A stretch of DNA of 7,101 nucleotides from an uncultured Roseburia sp. (GTDB lineage Bacteria; Bacillota_A; Clostridia; Lachnospirales; Lachnospiraceae). Each line of letters opens with the position of its first letter. Position 1 is the stretch's first letter. Positions 1 to 6,205 of the stretch are shown here, one piece after another. The notes beneath the pieces are model-generated. The model saw only the letters and a list, made by a program, of their open reading frames with translations. It searched no databases and was not told where the DNA came from. Location: assembly GCA_900753715.1 (NCBI GenBank), contig CAAEAE010000184.1:1-7101 (forward strand). Direction: 5' to 3'. A program made the translations under genes and the position numbers.

Positions 1-296
1 AAATGGACATAATGGAAGAAATCAAGAAGAAAAAGTCCAAAATAAAGAGATCGTATCGTAAAGAAAGCAAACTGGCATGAAGAAAATGGACATAATGGAT
101 GAAATCATGAAGAAAAAGTCCAAAATAAAGACAATGTATCGTGAGGAAAGCAAGCTGCCGTGATAAAAATGGACATAATGGAAGAAATCAAGAAGAAAAA
201 GTCCAAAATAAAGTCAATGTATTGTGAAGAAAGCAAGCTCCCGTGATAAAAATGGACATAATAGATGAAATCATGAAGAAATAATCCAAAATTAAT
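1..296. repeat. 83-bp tandem repeat array, three full copies plus a decayed fourth
   Basis: Copies begin at 1, 84, 167 and 250, so the period is exactly 83 bp with no spacers. The first about 47 bp of each unit (starting AAATGGACATAATGGA and running to CCAAAATAAAG) is nearly invariant in copies 1-3. The remaining 36 bp is more variable but alignable, with AAAGCAA(A/G)CT near the end. Copy 4 keeps recognisable similarity only to about 296 and then diverges before the histidine kinase stop codon. Each unit carries a TGGAC...GTCCA dyad (4-8 with 35-39 in copy 1) with a 26-nt purine-rich loop. The array starts at the window edge, so it may extend further left. I do not recognise the family. It is not CRISPR, because there are no spacers. 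Confidence 0.95.
3..284 (+). other. Serial 25-codon micro-ORFs, one per tandem repeat copy
   Basis: Each full repeat unit contains a complete ATG-to-TGA frame of 25 codons: 3-80, 86-163 and 169-246. Copy 4 (252-284) stops after 10 codons at TAA. The peptides begin MDIMEEIKKK or MDIMDEIMKK, share KSKIK in the middle and end EESKLP in copies 2 and 3 (KESKLA in copy 1). They are very lysine- and glutamate-rich. Five bases separate one stop from the next start, and because 83 is not a multiple of three each ORF shifts frame relative to the last. No good Shine-Dalgarno precedes the ATGs; the nearest GAGGAAAG-like stretch is about 20 nt upstream. Most differences between copies change the amino acid, so selection on a protein is not shown. 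They could be chance frames in an A-rich repeat; translation is uncertain. Confidence 0.25.
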
Positions 297-326
297 TGTC
301 GGCGATGAACCTCTTACAAATATATT

Positions 327-1661
327 TCAAATCACCGGTATTTTTATGGTTACGACGCAGCCCTCATCATTCCGGATTCCCAGTGTACCGCCGTGGGCTT
401 TCACAATTTTCCTGGTCATGGAAAGTCCAAGTCCATGCCGGCCCTGCAGGAGCTCATCCGAATTTTGAATTACCGCTTCGTCTATTCCACAGCCGTTGTC
501 CCGGATTTCAATCCACACCTTTTGATCCTGCACAGATTCGGAAATGCTTATGGTGCAGCCGTCTGGATTATGAACGATACTGTTATTGATGATGTTAAAA
601 AAGACTCTGCCAAGCAGACTTTCATCACCGGAAACAATCGCATTTTCCGCACGGAGATCCACGTCAATCGAATATGACTCACTGAGATTGTTGTAGATGT
701 CACAGACCATTTCGCGGAGCAGCGGACATATGGATACGGGATGCTTCTTTGAGGGCTGCATGTCATATTCCAGAGAGGAGATCAGATTCAGATCCTCAAT
801 CAGCTTTTTTATTTTGATGCTCTGCTTCCTGGCTGACGCAGCCTTTTTCCGGCTGCTTTCCGTAAGCTCTGGCGCATGCTCCAGCTCTTCGGCATTACCC
901 AGGATAATGGCAAGCGGAGTCCGGATGTCATGGGAGATCCCGGCAATCCAGTTTACGCGGGCTTTCTCCCTTTCAGAAAGGAGTGCATTTTTGTAGAGCA
1001 TGGATTTCGAGGTCTGGTTAAGGTTTCGCCGGACGTCACGAAAGATCCCTTTTTCGGGCAGGTTGACTTCCTTTTCATTCCGCAGATCATTGATTGCCGA
1101 AGTTATGGTCTTTAAATTGCCATAAAGCTTCCTGCCAAAGATTAGGCTTAAGAAAAGCGCAATGGCAAGATTGATAAAAAGGATGATCACAAGTCTTTCG
1201 GGCAGGGAGTCAAACCATTTCATGGAATAGATCAGCTCATACTTTCCAACCGCATTTTTCGGAATGCCGAGAATAAGAAGTCCATAGCCTTCTGCGCGGA
1301 CAAAAACCGGATAATCACACAAAAACCAGTGGGTCAGCTTCGCAATGTCCCGGATGGAATAGTGCGTGGGAATATCATCGGGCTGATTTTCAGACCAGAG
1401 GATCGTTCCATTGTCATCTAAGAGAATGCACCAGTAGTCATCCGGAATTGTTCCATTGGAAAGCGTATATCCCGTGTCGGTTTCTTTCAGATTCCGAGCA
1501 ATGTCTTCCAGAATGGATTGGGGAAAATGCTCCTGTAGCAAATAATCTGTGTCAGAAGCAAGGATTCCAAGCCCCAACGCATTGATGATCAGAAGCAGCG
1601 TGGCAATCACAGCGGCTACGAACGAAAAGCTTAAAAAAATTTTTATGGTAGTTTTATTCAT
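327..1661 (-). CDS. Membrane sensor histidine kinase of a peptide-resistance two-component system
   Basis: This 444-residue protein would sense an extracellular signal and phosphorylate the response regulator encoded just upstream. A transmembrane helix spans about residues 8-31, followed by an extracytoplasmic domain of roughly 115-120 residues (about 36-153), a second helix at about 156-176 and a HAMP-like linker. The HisKA dimerisation helix contains ISHDIRTPL with the phospho-accepting His244. The ATPase domain has an N box (NIINN, 356-360), a G1 box (DNGCGID, 388-394) and a G2 box (GRHGLGLS, 407-414), so all catalytic motifs are intact. Its start overlaps the regulator's end by 8 bp, implying translational coupling. 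The large external domain separates it from BceS-type kinases, which have almost none; it fits better with clostridial CprK-like lantibiotic sensors (family comparison from memory). The ligand is inferred from the neighbouring transporter. Confidence 0.93.
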   Translation of the reverse strand: MNKTTIKIFLSFSFVAAVIATLLLIINALGLGILASDTDYLLQEHFPQSILEDIARNLKETDTGYTLSNGTIPDDYWCILLDDNGTILWSENQPDDIPTHYSIRDIAKLTHWFLCDYPVFVRAEGYGLLILGIPKNAVGKYELIYSMKWFDSLPERLVIILFINLAIALFLSLIFGRKLYGNLKTITSAINDLRNEKEVNLPEKGIFRDVRRNLNQTSKSMLYKNALLSEREKARVNWIAGISHDIRTPLAIILGNAEELEHAPELTESSRKKAASARKQSIKIKKLIEDLNLISSLEYDMQPSKKHPVSICPLLREMVCDIYNNLSESYSIDVDLRAENAIVSGDESLLGRVFFNIINNSIVHNPDGCTISISESVQDQKVWIEIRDNGCGIDEAVIQNSDELLQGRHGLGLSMTRKIVKAHGGTLGIRNDEGCVVTIKIPVI

Positions 1662-2358
1662 TTTCCGATACCCACTTATATCCCAGTCCTTTTACCGTGA
1701 CAAGATGAACAGGAGCTGACGGATTTTTCTCGATTTTTTCACGCAGTCTGCGGATGTGCACCATCAGTGTGTTCTCATGTCCGTAATATTCCTCGCCCCA
1801 CGCCGCAAGGCACAGGGCATCGTTGGTAACAATTTTGTCTTTGTTTTCCCATAATTTCTTTATCAGGATCAATTCTTTCGGTGTCAGCGGAGCCTCTTTT
1901 CCGTTACGGATGACCGCAGCCTTTTCAAAATTAACGTATTGATCCCCCACAGAAAACCCGGTTTCTTTATGCACGGCTGCGTATGTCCGGCGAAGCAGCG
2001 CCTTTACCCGCAGGGTCAGTTCGGAAAGCAGAAACGGTTTTACAATATAATCGTCTGCGCCCAAATCAAAGCCGCGCACTTTATCCCCGGCCTCACCTCT
2101 TGCAGTTAGAAAAATGACAGGAGCGTCAGAAGTTTCACGCAGGGTCTGGTAGAGCATAAAGCCGTTCCCGTCAGGCAGGTTGACATCCAGTAAAAAGAGT
2201 GCCACCGGCTGAGACTTCGCAAGCAAAATGGCCTTTGTACAGGTGTCCGCAGTATAAACCTGAAAGAAGCCCGCATCAAACAGGGCGTTCTGTACCATCT
2301 GCAAAAGCTCAGGCTCATCGTCCACAATCAGGATTTTCTTGTTCAATAATTCTTTCAT
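1654..2358 (-). CDS. OmpR-family response regulator controlling the adjacent ABC operon
   Basis: Counting from the ATG at 2358 the protein has 234 residues, the usual size for the OmpR/PhoB family. The receiver domain has the acidic pair (IVDDEP, Asp13-Asp14), the phospho-acceptor in LLDVNLPDG (Asp58), the switch threonine in FLTA (Thr85) and the conserved lysine in VKPF (Lys107). The C-terminal winged-helix DNA-binding domain shows LTPKELILI, the recognition-helix segment HIRRLREKIE and the wing GLGYKW. A GTG at 2370 would add four residues, but it lies in the likely Shine-Dalgarno (GTGGTGAT), so I prefer the ATG. The gene is first in a two-gene operon with the kinase and divergent from the ABC genes. 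The 11-bp direct repeats at 2429-2459 are its probable target (inference). Confidence 0.93.
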   Translation of the reverse strand: MKELLNKKILIVDDEPELLQMVQNALFDAGFFQVYTADTCTKAILLAKSQPVALFLLDVNLPDGNGFMLYQTLRETSDAPVIFLTARGEAGDKVRGFDLGADDYIVKPFLLSELTLRVKALLRRTYAAVHKETGFSVGDQYVNFEKAAVIRNGKEAPLTPKELILIKKLWENKDKIVTNDALCLAAWGEEYYGHENTLMVHIRRLREKIEKNPSAPVHLVTVKGLGYKWVSENE

Positions 2359-2362
2359 AGTA

Positions 2363-2370
2363 ATCACCAC
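2363..2370 (-). promoter_or_regulatory. Ribosome binding site that sets the regulator start
   Basis: Read on the minus strand the sequence is GTGGTGAT, then TACT, then ATG. GGTGAT matches the 3' part of the full Shine-Dalgarno AGGAGGTGATC, and a 4-nt gap from that end is normal. This supports the ATG at 2358 over the upstream GTG codons, which form part of the site. Confidence 0.55.
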
Positions 2371-2379
2371 AAAGATCGT

Positions 2380-2385
2380 ATCATA
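2380..2385 (-). promoter_or_regulatory. Candidate -10 box for the regulator-kinase operon
   Basis: TATGAT on the minus strand lies about 21 bp upstream of the regulator ATG. No convincing -35 sits 16-18 bp upstream (ACCTGT at a 17-bp spacing is poor), so the promoter may be weak or activator-dependent. It lies inside a short dyad, AGATC (2373-2377) and GATCT (2386-2390). Confidence 0.25.
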
Positions 2386-2428
2386 GATCTGCCTATGTTG
2401 AAACAGGTGAACGCCGGAAATGCAAAAA

Positions 2429-2459
2429 TTAAGGTTGCGTTAAGGTTGATTTAAGTTTG
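2429..2459 (+). promoter_or_regulatory. Three 11-bp-spaced direct repeats, probable response regulator operator
   Basis: TTAAGGTTG occurs at 2429-2437 and 2440-2448, and TTAAGTTTG at 2451-2459, giving an exact 11-bp period. Head-to-tail half-sites about one helical turn apart are the typical binding pattern of OmpR/PhoB-family regulators (established knowledge). The third copy occupies the -35 position of the extended -10 promoter at 2474-2482, where no good -35 hexamer exists; this is the arrangement expected for an activator that replaces -35 recognition. Assignment to the adjacent regulator is inferred from proximity. Confidence 0.75.
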
Positions 2460-2473
2460 AGGAAAGGCAGGCG

Positions 2474-2482
2474 TGTTACGAT
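2474..2482 (+). promoter_or_regulatory. Extended -10 promoter of the ABC operon
   Basis: TGTTACGAT reads as an extended -10 (TGn followed by TACGAT). The region 17 bp upstream (AGTTTG) is not a good -35 and falls in the third operator repeat, suggesting dependence on activation. Transcription would begin near 2489, leaving a leader of about 25 nt before the ATPase ATG. Confidence 0.5.
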
Positions 2483-2500
2483 CTGGATATCTTAAAGAAA

Positions 2501-2506
2501 AGAGGT
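2501..2506 (+). promoter_or_regulatory. Ribosome binding site that sets the ABC ATPase start
   Basis: AGAGGT lies 8 nt before the ATG at 2515. It rules in favour of this start over an in-frame GTG at 2473, which would place the first codon on the -10 box. Confidence 0.7.
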
Positions 2507-2514
2507 TAATCAGT

Positions 2515-3246
2515 ATGAAAGAAATTGTAAAAACAACGGATCTGACGAAACGATATGGTGACCTATGCCCGGTCAATCATCTGGATCTGTCAGTAAAGGA
2601 AGGAAAGATTTACGGATTTTTGGGGCCAAATGGGGCAGGAAAGTCTACAACGCTGAAAATGCTTTTAGGCCTTGTGCATCCGACAGCAGGTGAAATTGAT
2701 CTGTTCGGGCAGCGGTTTACGGAGAAAAGCCGGCTTTCCATTTTGAGAGATATCGGGTCGTTAATCGAATCGCCGTCCTATTACGGACATCTTACGGCAA
2801 AGGAAAATTTAAAAATATATACGACGATTCTGGATCTGCCGGATCGTAATATTGATGAGGTCTTGAAGATTGTCCGTCTGGACAGGCAGGGAAACAAGAA
2901 AACGTCCCAGTTTTCCCTTGGTATGAAACAAAGGCTGGGTCTTGCCAGTGCCCTTCTTTCTTTTCCAAAGCTCCTCATTCTGGATGAGCCGACGAACGGA
3001 CTTGATCCGTCGGGAATACAGGAAATGCGGGAACTTGTTAAGTCGCTTCCACAGCAATACGGCATGACGGTAATCGTATCCAGCCACCTGCTTTCGGAAA
3101 TTGACCAGCTTGCAGACGACATTGGGATTATTGCAAACGGAAAAATGTGTTATCAGGGGGCGCTTTCGAACCTGCACGAAACCGATCGGAATAAGTCCCT
3201 TGAGCAGATTTTCCTGGATCTGACCGGAAAGGACAGGAGCTTATGA
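2515..3246 (+). CDS. Lantibiotic immunity/resistance-type ABC transporter ATPase (LanF/CprA-like)
   Basis: This 243-residue cytoplasmic ATPase would power export or membrane clearance of an antimicrobial peptide. Visible motifs are Walker A GPNGAGKST (37-45), signature FSLGMKQR (133-140), Walker B LLILDEPT (153-160, catalytic Glu158), D-loop GLD (162-164) and the switch His191. At the Q-loop position the sequence is LIESPSYY, with Glu85 in place of the usual glutamine. This 'E-loop' has been described as characteristic of lantibiotic immunity ATPases such as NukF (established knowledge), which is the strongest sign of the family. The stop overlaps the first permease start by 4 bp (ATGA), so the two are translationally coupled. 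I chose the start by its Shine-Dalgarno. A producer's LanF and a stand-alone CprA-like resistance protein cannot be told apart from sequence alone; the missing biosynthetic genes favour the latter. Confidence 0.92.
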   Translation: MKEIVKTTDLTKRYGDLCPVNHLDLSVKEGKIYGFLGPNGAGKSTTLKMLLGLVHPTAGEIDLFGQRFTEKSRLSILRDIGSLIESPSYYGHLTAKENLKIYTTILDLPDRNIDEVLKIVRLDRQGNKKTSQFSLGMKQRLGLASALLSFPKLLILDEPTNGLDPSGIQEMRELVKSLPQQYGMTVIVSSHLLSEIDQLADDIGIIANGKMCYQGALSNLHETDRNKSLEQIFLDLTGKDRSL

Positions 3247-4007
3247 TCAGACTGATAAAATGTGAATATAAGAAAACAAAACGGAAGCATCTCTTTCTCA
3301 CGGTGTTTGCCGCGCTTGTTTTAATGAGCGTGTGGGCTTTTTACGGGAATATGAGCAGTGATTTTATCAGACGGAACGGATATAGCATGTTTCTCTATCA
3401 GTTTCCGCTTGTCAATGCGATCTTTTTTCCTTTGCTGTGTACGGTGATTGCATCTCGGCTCTGTGATCTGGAACATAAGGGCAGCAATTTTAAACTGCTC
3501 TGTACGATGGAGGACAAAGGAAAACTCTTTGACGCAAAATTACTTTATGGACTGATGATCGTCCTTTCCGGCGTGATCCTGTTCTGGATCGTGACGATAG
3601 TATATGGAAAAATGGCAGGTTTCACAGAAGAACTCCCGCTAAATAATTATCTGCTTTATCTCTTGTTTACGATTGTTCCGACGGCTGCCATCTATACCTT
3701 TCAGCACTCACTGTCTATGATTTTTAAGAATCAGGCAATTCCGTTTTTCGTTGGAGTAACAGGAGAGTTTGTCGGTCTGTTTTCCATGTTCCTGCCGCAA
3801 TTTCCGGTTTTGCGGAAAGCAGTATTGTGGGGATATTATGGAGCTTTACAGTTTGTCGGACTCTTCGGCTGGGATAAGGAGACAAGGTATGACCATGCGT
3901 ATTTTGCAGCGTTGCCTCTTGACTGGACGGCATTTGCTTTACTGATTGGTCTGATGATTCTGACTTATGTCATTGGAAAATACATTTTTAGCAGGAAGGA
4001 GTTTTAA
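3243..4007 (+). CDS. Lantibiotic immunity-type ABC-2 permease, first subunit (LanE/CprB-like)
   Basis: This 254-residue integral membrane protein has a basic N-terminus (KCEYKKTKRKH) and about six predicted helices near residues 17-34, 48-71, 100-121, 135-157, 166-184 and 231-249. Between helices 2 and 3 lies DLEHKGSNFKLL (75-86). An acidic residue followed by a short polar stretch here resembles the cytoplasmic loop found in LanE/LanG permeases, which probably contacts the ATPase E-loop (inference). Size and topology match the MutE/EpiE family. It is second in the operon, overlapping the ATPase by 4 bp and ending 2 bp before the next permease. There is no large extracellular domain, so it is not a BceB-type permease. 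Confidence 0.85.
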   Translation: MIRLIKCEYKKTKRKHLFLTVFAALVLMSVWAFYGNMSSDFIRRNGYSMFLYQFPLVNAIFFPLLCTVIASRLCDLEHKGSNFKLLCTMEDKGKLFDAKLLYGLMIVLSGVILFWIVTIVYGKMAGFTEELPLNNYLLYLLFTIVPTAAIYTFQHSLSMIFKNQAIPFFVGVTGEFVGLFSMFLPQFPVLRKAVLWGYYGALQFVGLFGWDKETRYDHAYFAALPLDWTAFALLIGLMILTYVIGKYIFSRKEF

Positions 4008-4009
4008 AG

Positions 4010-4738
4010 ATGTTATTTAAATTAATCAAAGCAGAAAGATTGAAATTGAAGCGGTCACCGCTCTGGTTGGCATTTCTGTTTATGCCGGTGATACCGGCAC
4101 TACTCGGGACGTTAAATTATATGGCGAATATTGAAATTTTACAAAGTGAATGGTTCAGTCTCTGGACACAGCATACCTTGTTTACGTGCTATTTCTTTTT
4201 GCCGATCATGATCGGGATCTATTCCTCTTACATTATGCGGCAGGAGGAAAACAACCGTAACTGGAATAAGGTTTTATCAATGCCGGTGTCGAAGAACCTT
4301 GTGTTTATTGCCAAGCTCGTACAGGTCTTTTCTATGATCCTTTTCAGTGAAATATGGATTTGTACGCTGTTTGTGATATCCGGAAAGGTGATTGGTCTGA
4401 CCTCTGCTATTCCGTGGGTGAAGCTCATGATCTGGTGCCTTTTCGGAACACTTGGCGGCACAGTAATCGCTGCCATACAGCTTATGATTTCCCTTTTTAT
4501 CAAGAGCTTTGCACTTCCCGTCGGAATCGCACTCGGAGGAGGCTTATCCGGACTGGTGTTCCTTGCAAAGCATCTGGGGCATATCTGGCCCTATTCGCTT
4601 ATGGCATACGGAATGAATTCCAATGCGCCGCAGGAACTGCTTGAATCGGGATATGTGTGGTTTGTTGTGATCTGCATCGTGTATATCGTCCTGTTTATGA
4701 CGATCAGCAGTATGATTCTGAGCAGGAGAGATATCTAA
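4010..4738 (+). CDS. Lantibiotic immunity-type ABC-2 permease, second subunit (LanG/CprC-like)
   Basis: This 242-residue membrane protein has six likely helices near residues 17-37, 56-76, 98-123, 140-164, 169-187 and 216-237. The loop after helix 2 reads RQEENNRNWNKVLSMPVS (77-94). An E-x-x-x-NWN motif followed by a proline-containing stretch is typical of the MutG/EpiG and related lantibiotic-immunity permeases. It would pair with the first permease as a heterodimer. A strong Shine-Dalgarno, AGGAAGGAG at 3993-4001, lies inside the end of the preceding gene, 8 nt before the ATG. The gene ends 2 bp from the stop of the convergent MATE gene, leaving no room for a dedicated intergenic terminator. 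The E versus G label is by gene order and motif only. Confidence 0.85.
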   Translation: MLFKLIKAERLKLKRSPLWLAFLFMPVIPALLGTLNYMANIEILQSEWFSLWTQHTLFTCYFFLPIMIGIYSSYIMRQEENNRNWNKVLSMPVSKNLVFIAKLVQVFSMILFSEIWICTLFVISGKVIGLTSAIPWVKLMIWCLFGTLGGTVIAAIQLMISLFIKSFALPVGIALGGGLSGLVFLAKHLGHIWPYSLMAYGMNSNAPQELLESGYVWFVVICIVYIVLFMTISSMILSRRDI

Positions 4739-4740
4739 GA

Positions 4741-6120
4741 CTAAATCTTAATCTGCACCCACTTTCCCTGTTTGAAGCGTACGGTTGCGAAGATAAACCG
4801 TGAAATCTGATCACCGAGGACGCCCATCCAGATTCCGATGATGCCGAAGCCAAGCGTATACCCAAAGAGGTAGGAAACGACGGTACGGATGATGGTGACG
4901 CTGATGGTAGAGGCAATCGCGGTGTACAGAGTATCACCGGCACCCCGCAGGCAGCCCATGTAGATGACCTGACAGATCTGGAAGATCACGACAAAGATGA
5001 TCACATGCATGATGCTCACCCCGATTGCTACAATGTGTTCTTCCCTGAAAAACAGGTGATATAATCCGCTTGCACCAAAGTAGTAGATGCCGACCAGACA
5101 CACCGCGATAAAGGCTCCGATGAGACGGCAGGTACGTCCGTATTCCTTGGCAAGATCCGGATCACCGGCACCCAGGCTTCGCCCGATCAGCGCAACTGCT
5201 GTGGATTGCAGACCGTCCCCGAAGGAGAAGGACAGTGCCATGATATTCATTCCCACCTGATGGGCAGCCATCGCATCGGTTCCCTGGTCGGCGGCCATAA
5301 TGGCAGTCAGCATGAATCCAATCCGCATGAGGACCTGTTCGAAGAACACACTGTAGCCAACCTTAATGAGGTTTAAAAAGGCTGCAGCGGTGGGGCTGAT
5401 TTTATGACTTATAATATAAGGAATGCTGATAAAATTATCTTTTTTGAAAATAGAAGCAATGCTCATAATGCACGCCACCACCGTTCCGGAAACTGTTGCA
5501 AGGGCAGCCCCCTGGATTCCCAGAGCCGGGAAGCCGAAGTGACCGTTAATCAGCAGATAATTCAGAATGATGTTGATGACATTGGAGGTTACGTTGGTAC
5601 GCATGGTAATTCTGGTATTTCCCGCACCTCTCTGTGCAGAATTAATTCCCATCTGAATGCAGTTAAAAATCATGCCGCCCATGATGATGCGGAAGTAGGC
5701 AACCGCCCCGTCATGGGTATCGGCGGTCGATCCGCAGAAGTTCATAATCGGACCGGCAAAGGCAACGAAGCCGATGCTCAGAATGACAGCAGCTACGATA
5801 ATAAACAGGACCGCCGTGTAGAGGATTTCATTGGCAGAGTTCTGACGCTGCTCCCCGCGTCTTCTGGCAACCAGTGCGGAAATTGCCACATTCAGCGCAA
5901 AGAATAACGCAAGTCCCAGTAATTTCGGCTGCGTGGTAAGCCCTACGGCTGCAACGGAACTGGAACCAAGTGAGCTTACCATCAGGGAATCAATGAACCC
6001 CGCAAAAGCCACGAAAAAGGATTCCACAATCGCCGGCCACGCCATGTCGATGGTGGTCTTTAAGGTTTCTTTGTGATAGTTGGATTTGAGTTTTTGAAAG
6101 TAATTCGTGATGTTGTTCAT
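4741..6120 (-). CDS. MATE-family multidrug/cation antiporter
   Basis: This 459-residue protein has about 12 hydrophobic segments in two related halves, the normal size for MATE transporters, which expel drugs or metabolites using a Na+ or H+ gradient. Family landmarks include the N-terminal AWPAIVESFF followed by DSLMVSSLG, SALVARRRGE (81-90), QRGAGNTR (163-170), the second-half SLGAGD (315-320), and LRGAGDT (391-397), which mirrors 163-170. The start ATG at 6120 has AAGGA 9 nt upstream. It appears intact. It is convergent with the ABC operon and shares the strand of the upstream ftsZ-like gene, separated by 97 bp with a candidate terminator, so it is probably transcribed alone. The substrate cannot be predicted. 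Confidence 0.93.
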   Translation of the reverse strand: MNNITNYFQKLKSNYHKETLKTTIDMAWPAIVESFFVAFAGFIDSLMVSSLGSSSVAAVGLTTQPKLLGLALFFALNVAISALVARRRGEQRQNSANEILYTAVLFIIVAAVILSIGFVAFAGPIMNFCGSTADTHDGAVAYFRIIMGGMIFNCIQMGINSAQRGAGNTRITMRTNVTSNVINIILNYLLINGHFGFPALGIQGAALATVSGTVVACIMSIASIFKKDNFISIPYIISHKISPTAAAFLNLIKVGYSVFFEQVLMRIGFMLTAIMAADQGTDAMAAHQVGMNIMALSFSFGDGLQSTAVALIGRSLGAGDPDLAKEYGRTCRLIGAFIAVCLVGIYYFGASGLYHLFFREEHIVAIGVSIMHVIIFVVIFQICQVIYMGCLRGAGDTLYTAIASTISVTIIRTVVSYLFGYTLGFGIIGIWMGVLGDQISRFIFATVRFKQGKWVQIKI

Positions 6121-6178
6121 AGTAATCGTTCCTTAGCTGTCATTCCTGATTTTATCAAAATGTAGTTGATTTAAAGCA

Positions 6179-6184
6179 ATCATA
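6179..6184 (-). promoter_or_regulatory. Candidate -10 box for the MATE gene
   Basis: TATGAT on the minus strand (within TAGTATGATTG) lies 58 bp upstream of the MATE start in a very AT-rich stretch. The -35 about 17-18 bp upstream (TTCAAT-like) is weak. It is offered because the candidate terminator just upstream implies the gene needs its own promoter. Confidence 0.25.
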
Positions 6185-6205
6185 CTATTAGTTTATCACA
6201 AAATT

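Noticed and set aside
1..296. CRISPR array
   Set aside because: The 83-bp units abut directly, with no unique spacers and no cas genes, and the repeat is far longer than CRISPR repeats.
2359..2370. GTG start adding four residues to the response regulator
   Set aside because: The GTG codons form the GGTGAT Shine-Dalgarno of the ATG at 2358, and no other ribosome site precedes them.
2373..2390. AGATC/GATCT dyad as an operator
   Set aside because: The arms are only 5 bp around a non-symmetric 8-bp centre, a common chance occurrence; the 11-bp direct repeats are a far better operator candidate.
2473..2514. In-frame GTG start adding 14 residues to the ABC ATPase
   Set aside because: It lies on the extended -10 box and has no Shine-Dalgarno, while the ATG at 2515 has AGAGGT 8 nt upstream and starts at the usual family N-terminus.
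2809..3177. 122- and 113-codon minus-strand open frames
   Set aside because: They are antisense to the ATPase core, which has intact Walker and signature motifs, and show no domain of their own.
2515..4738. BceAB-type bacitracin/peptide transporter
   Set aside because: Bce systems have one large ten-helix permease with an extracellular domain of about 200 residues; here there are two short six-helix permeases and an E-loop ATPase.
5404..5907. 167-codon plus-strand open frame
   Set aside because: It lies wholly antisense to the MATE gene, has low-complexity polar composition and no recognisable domain; it is a codon-bias shadow.
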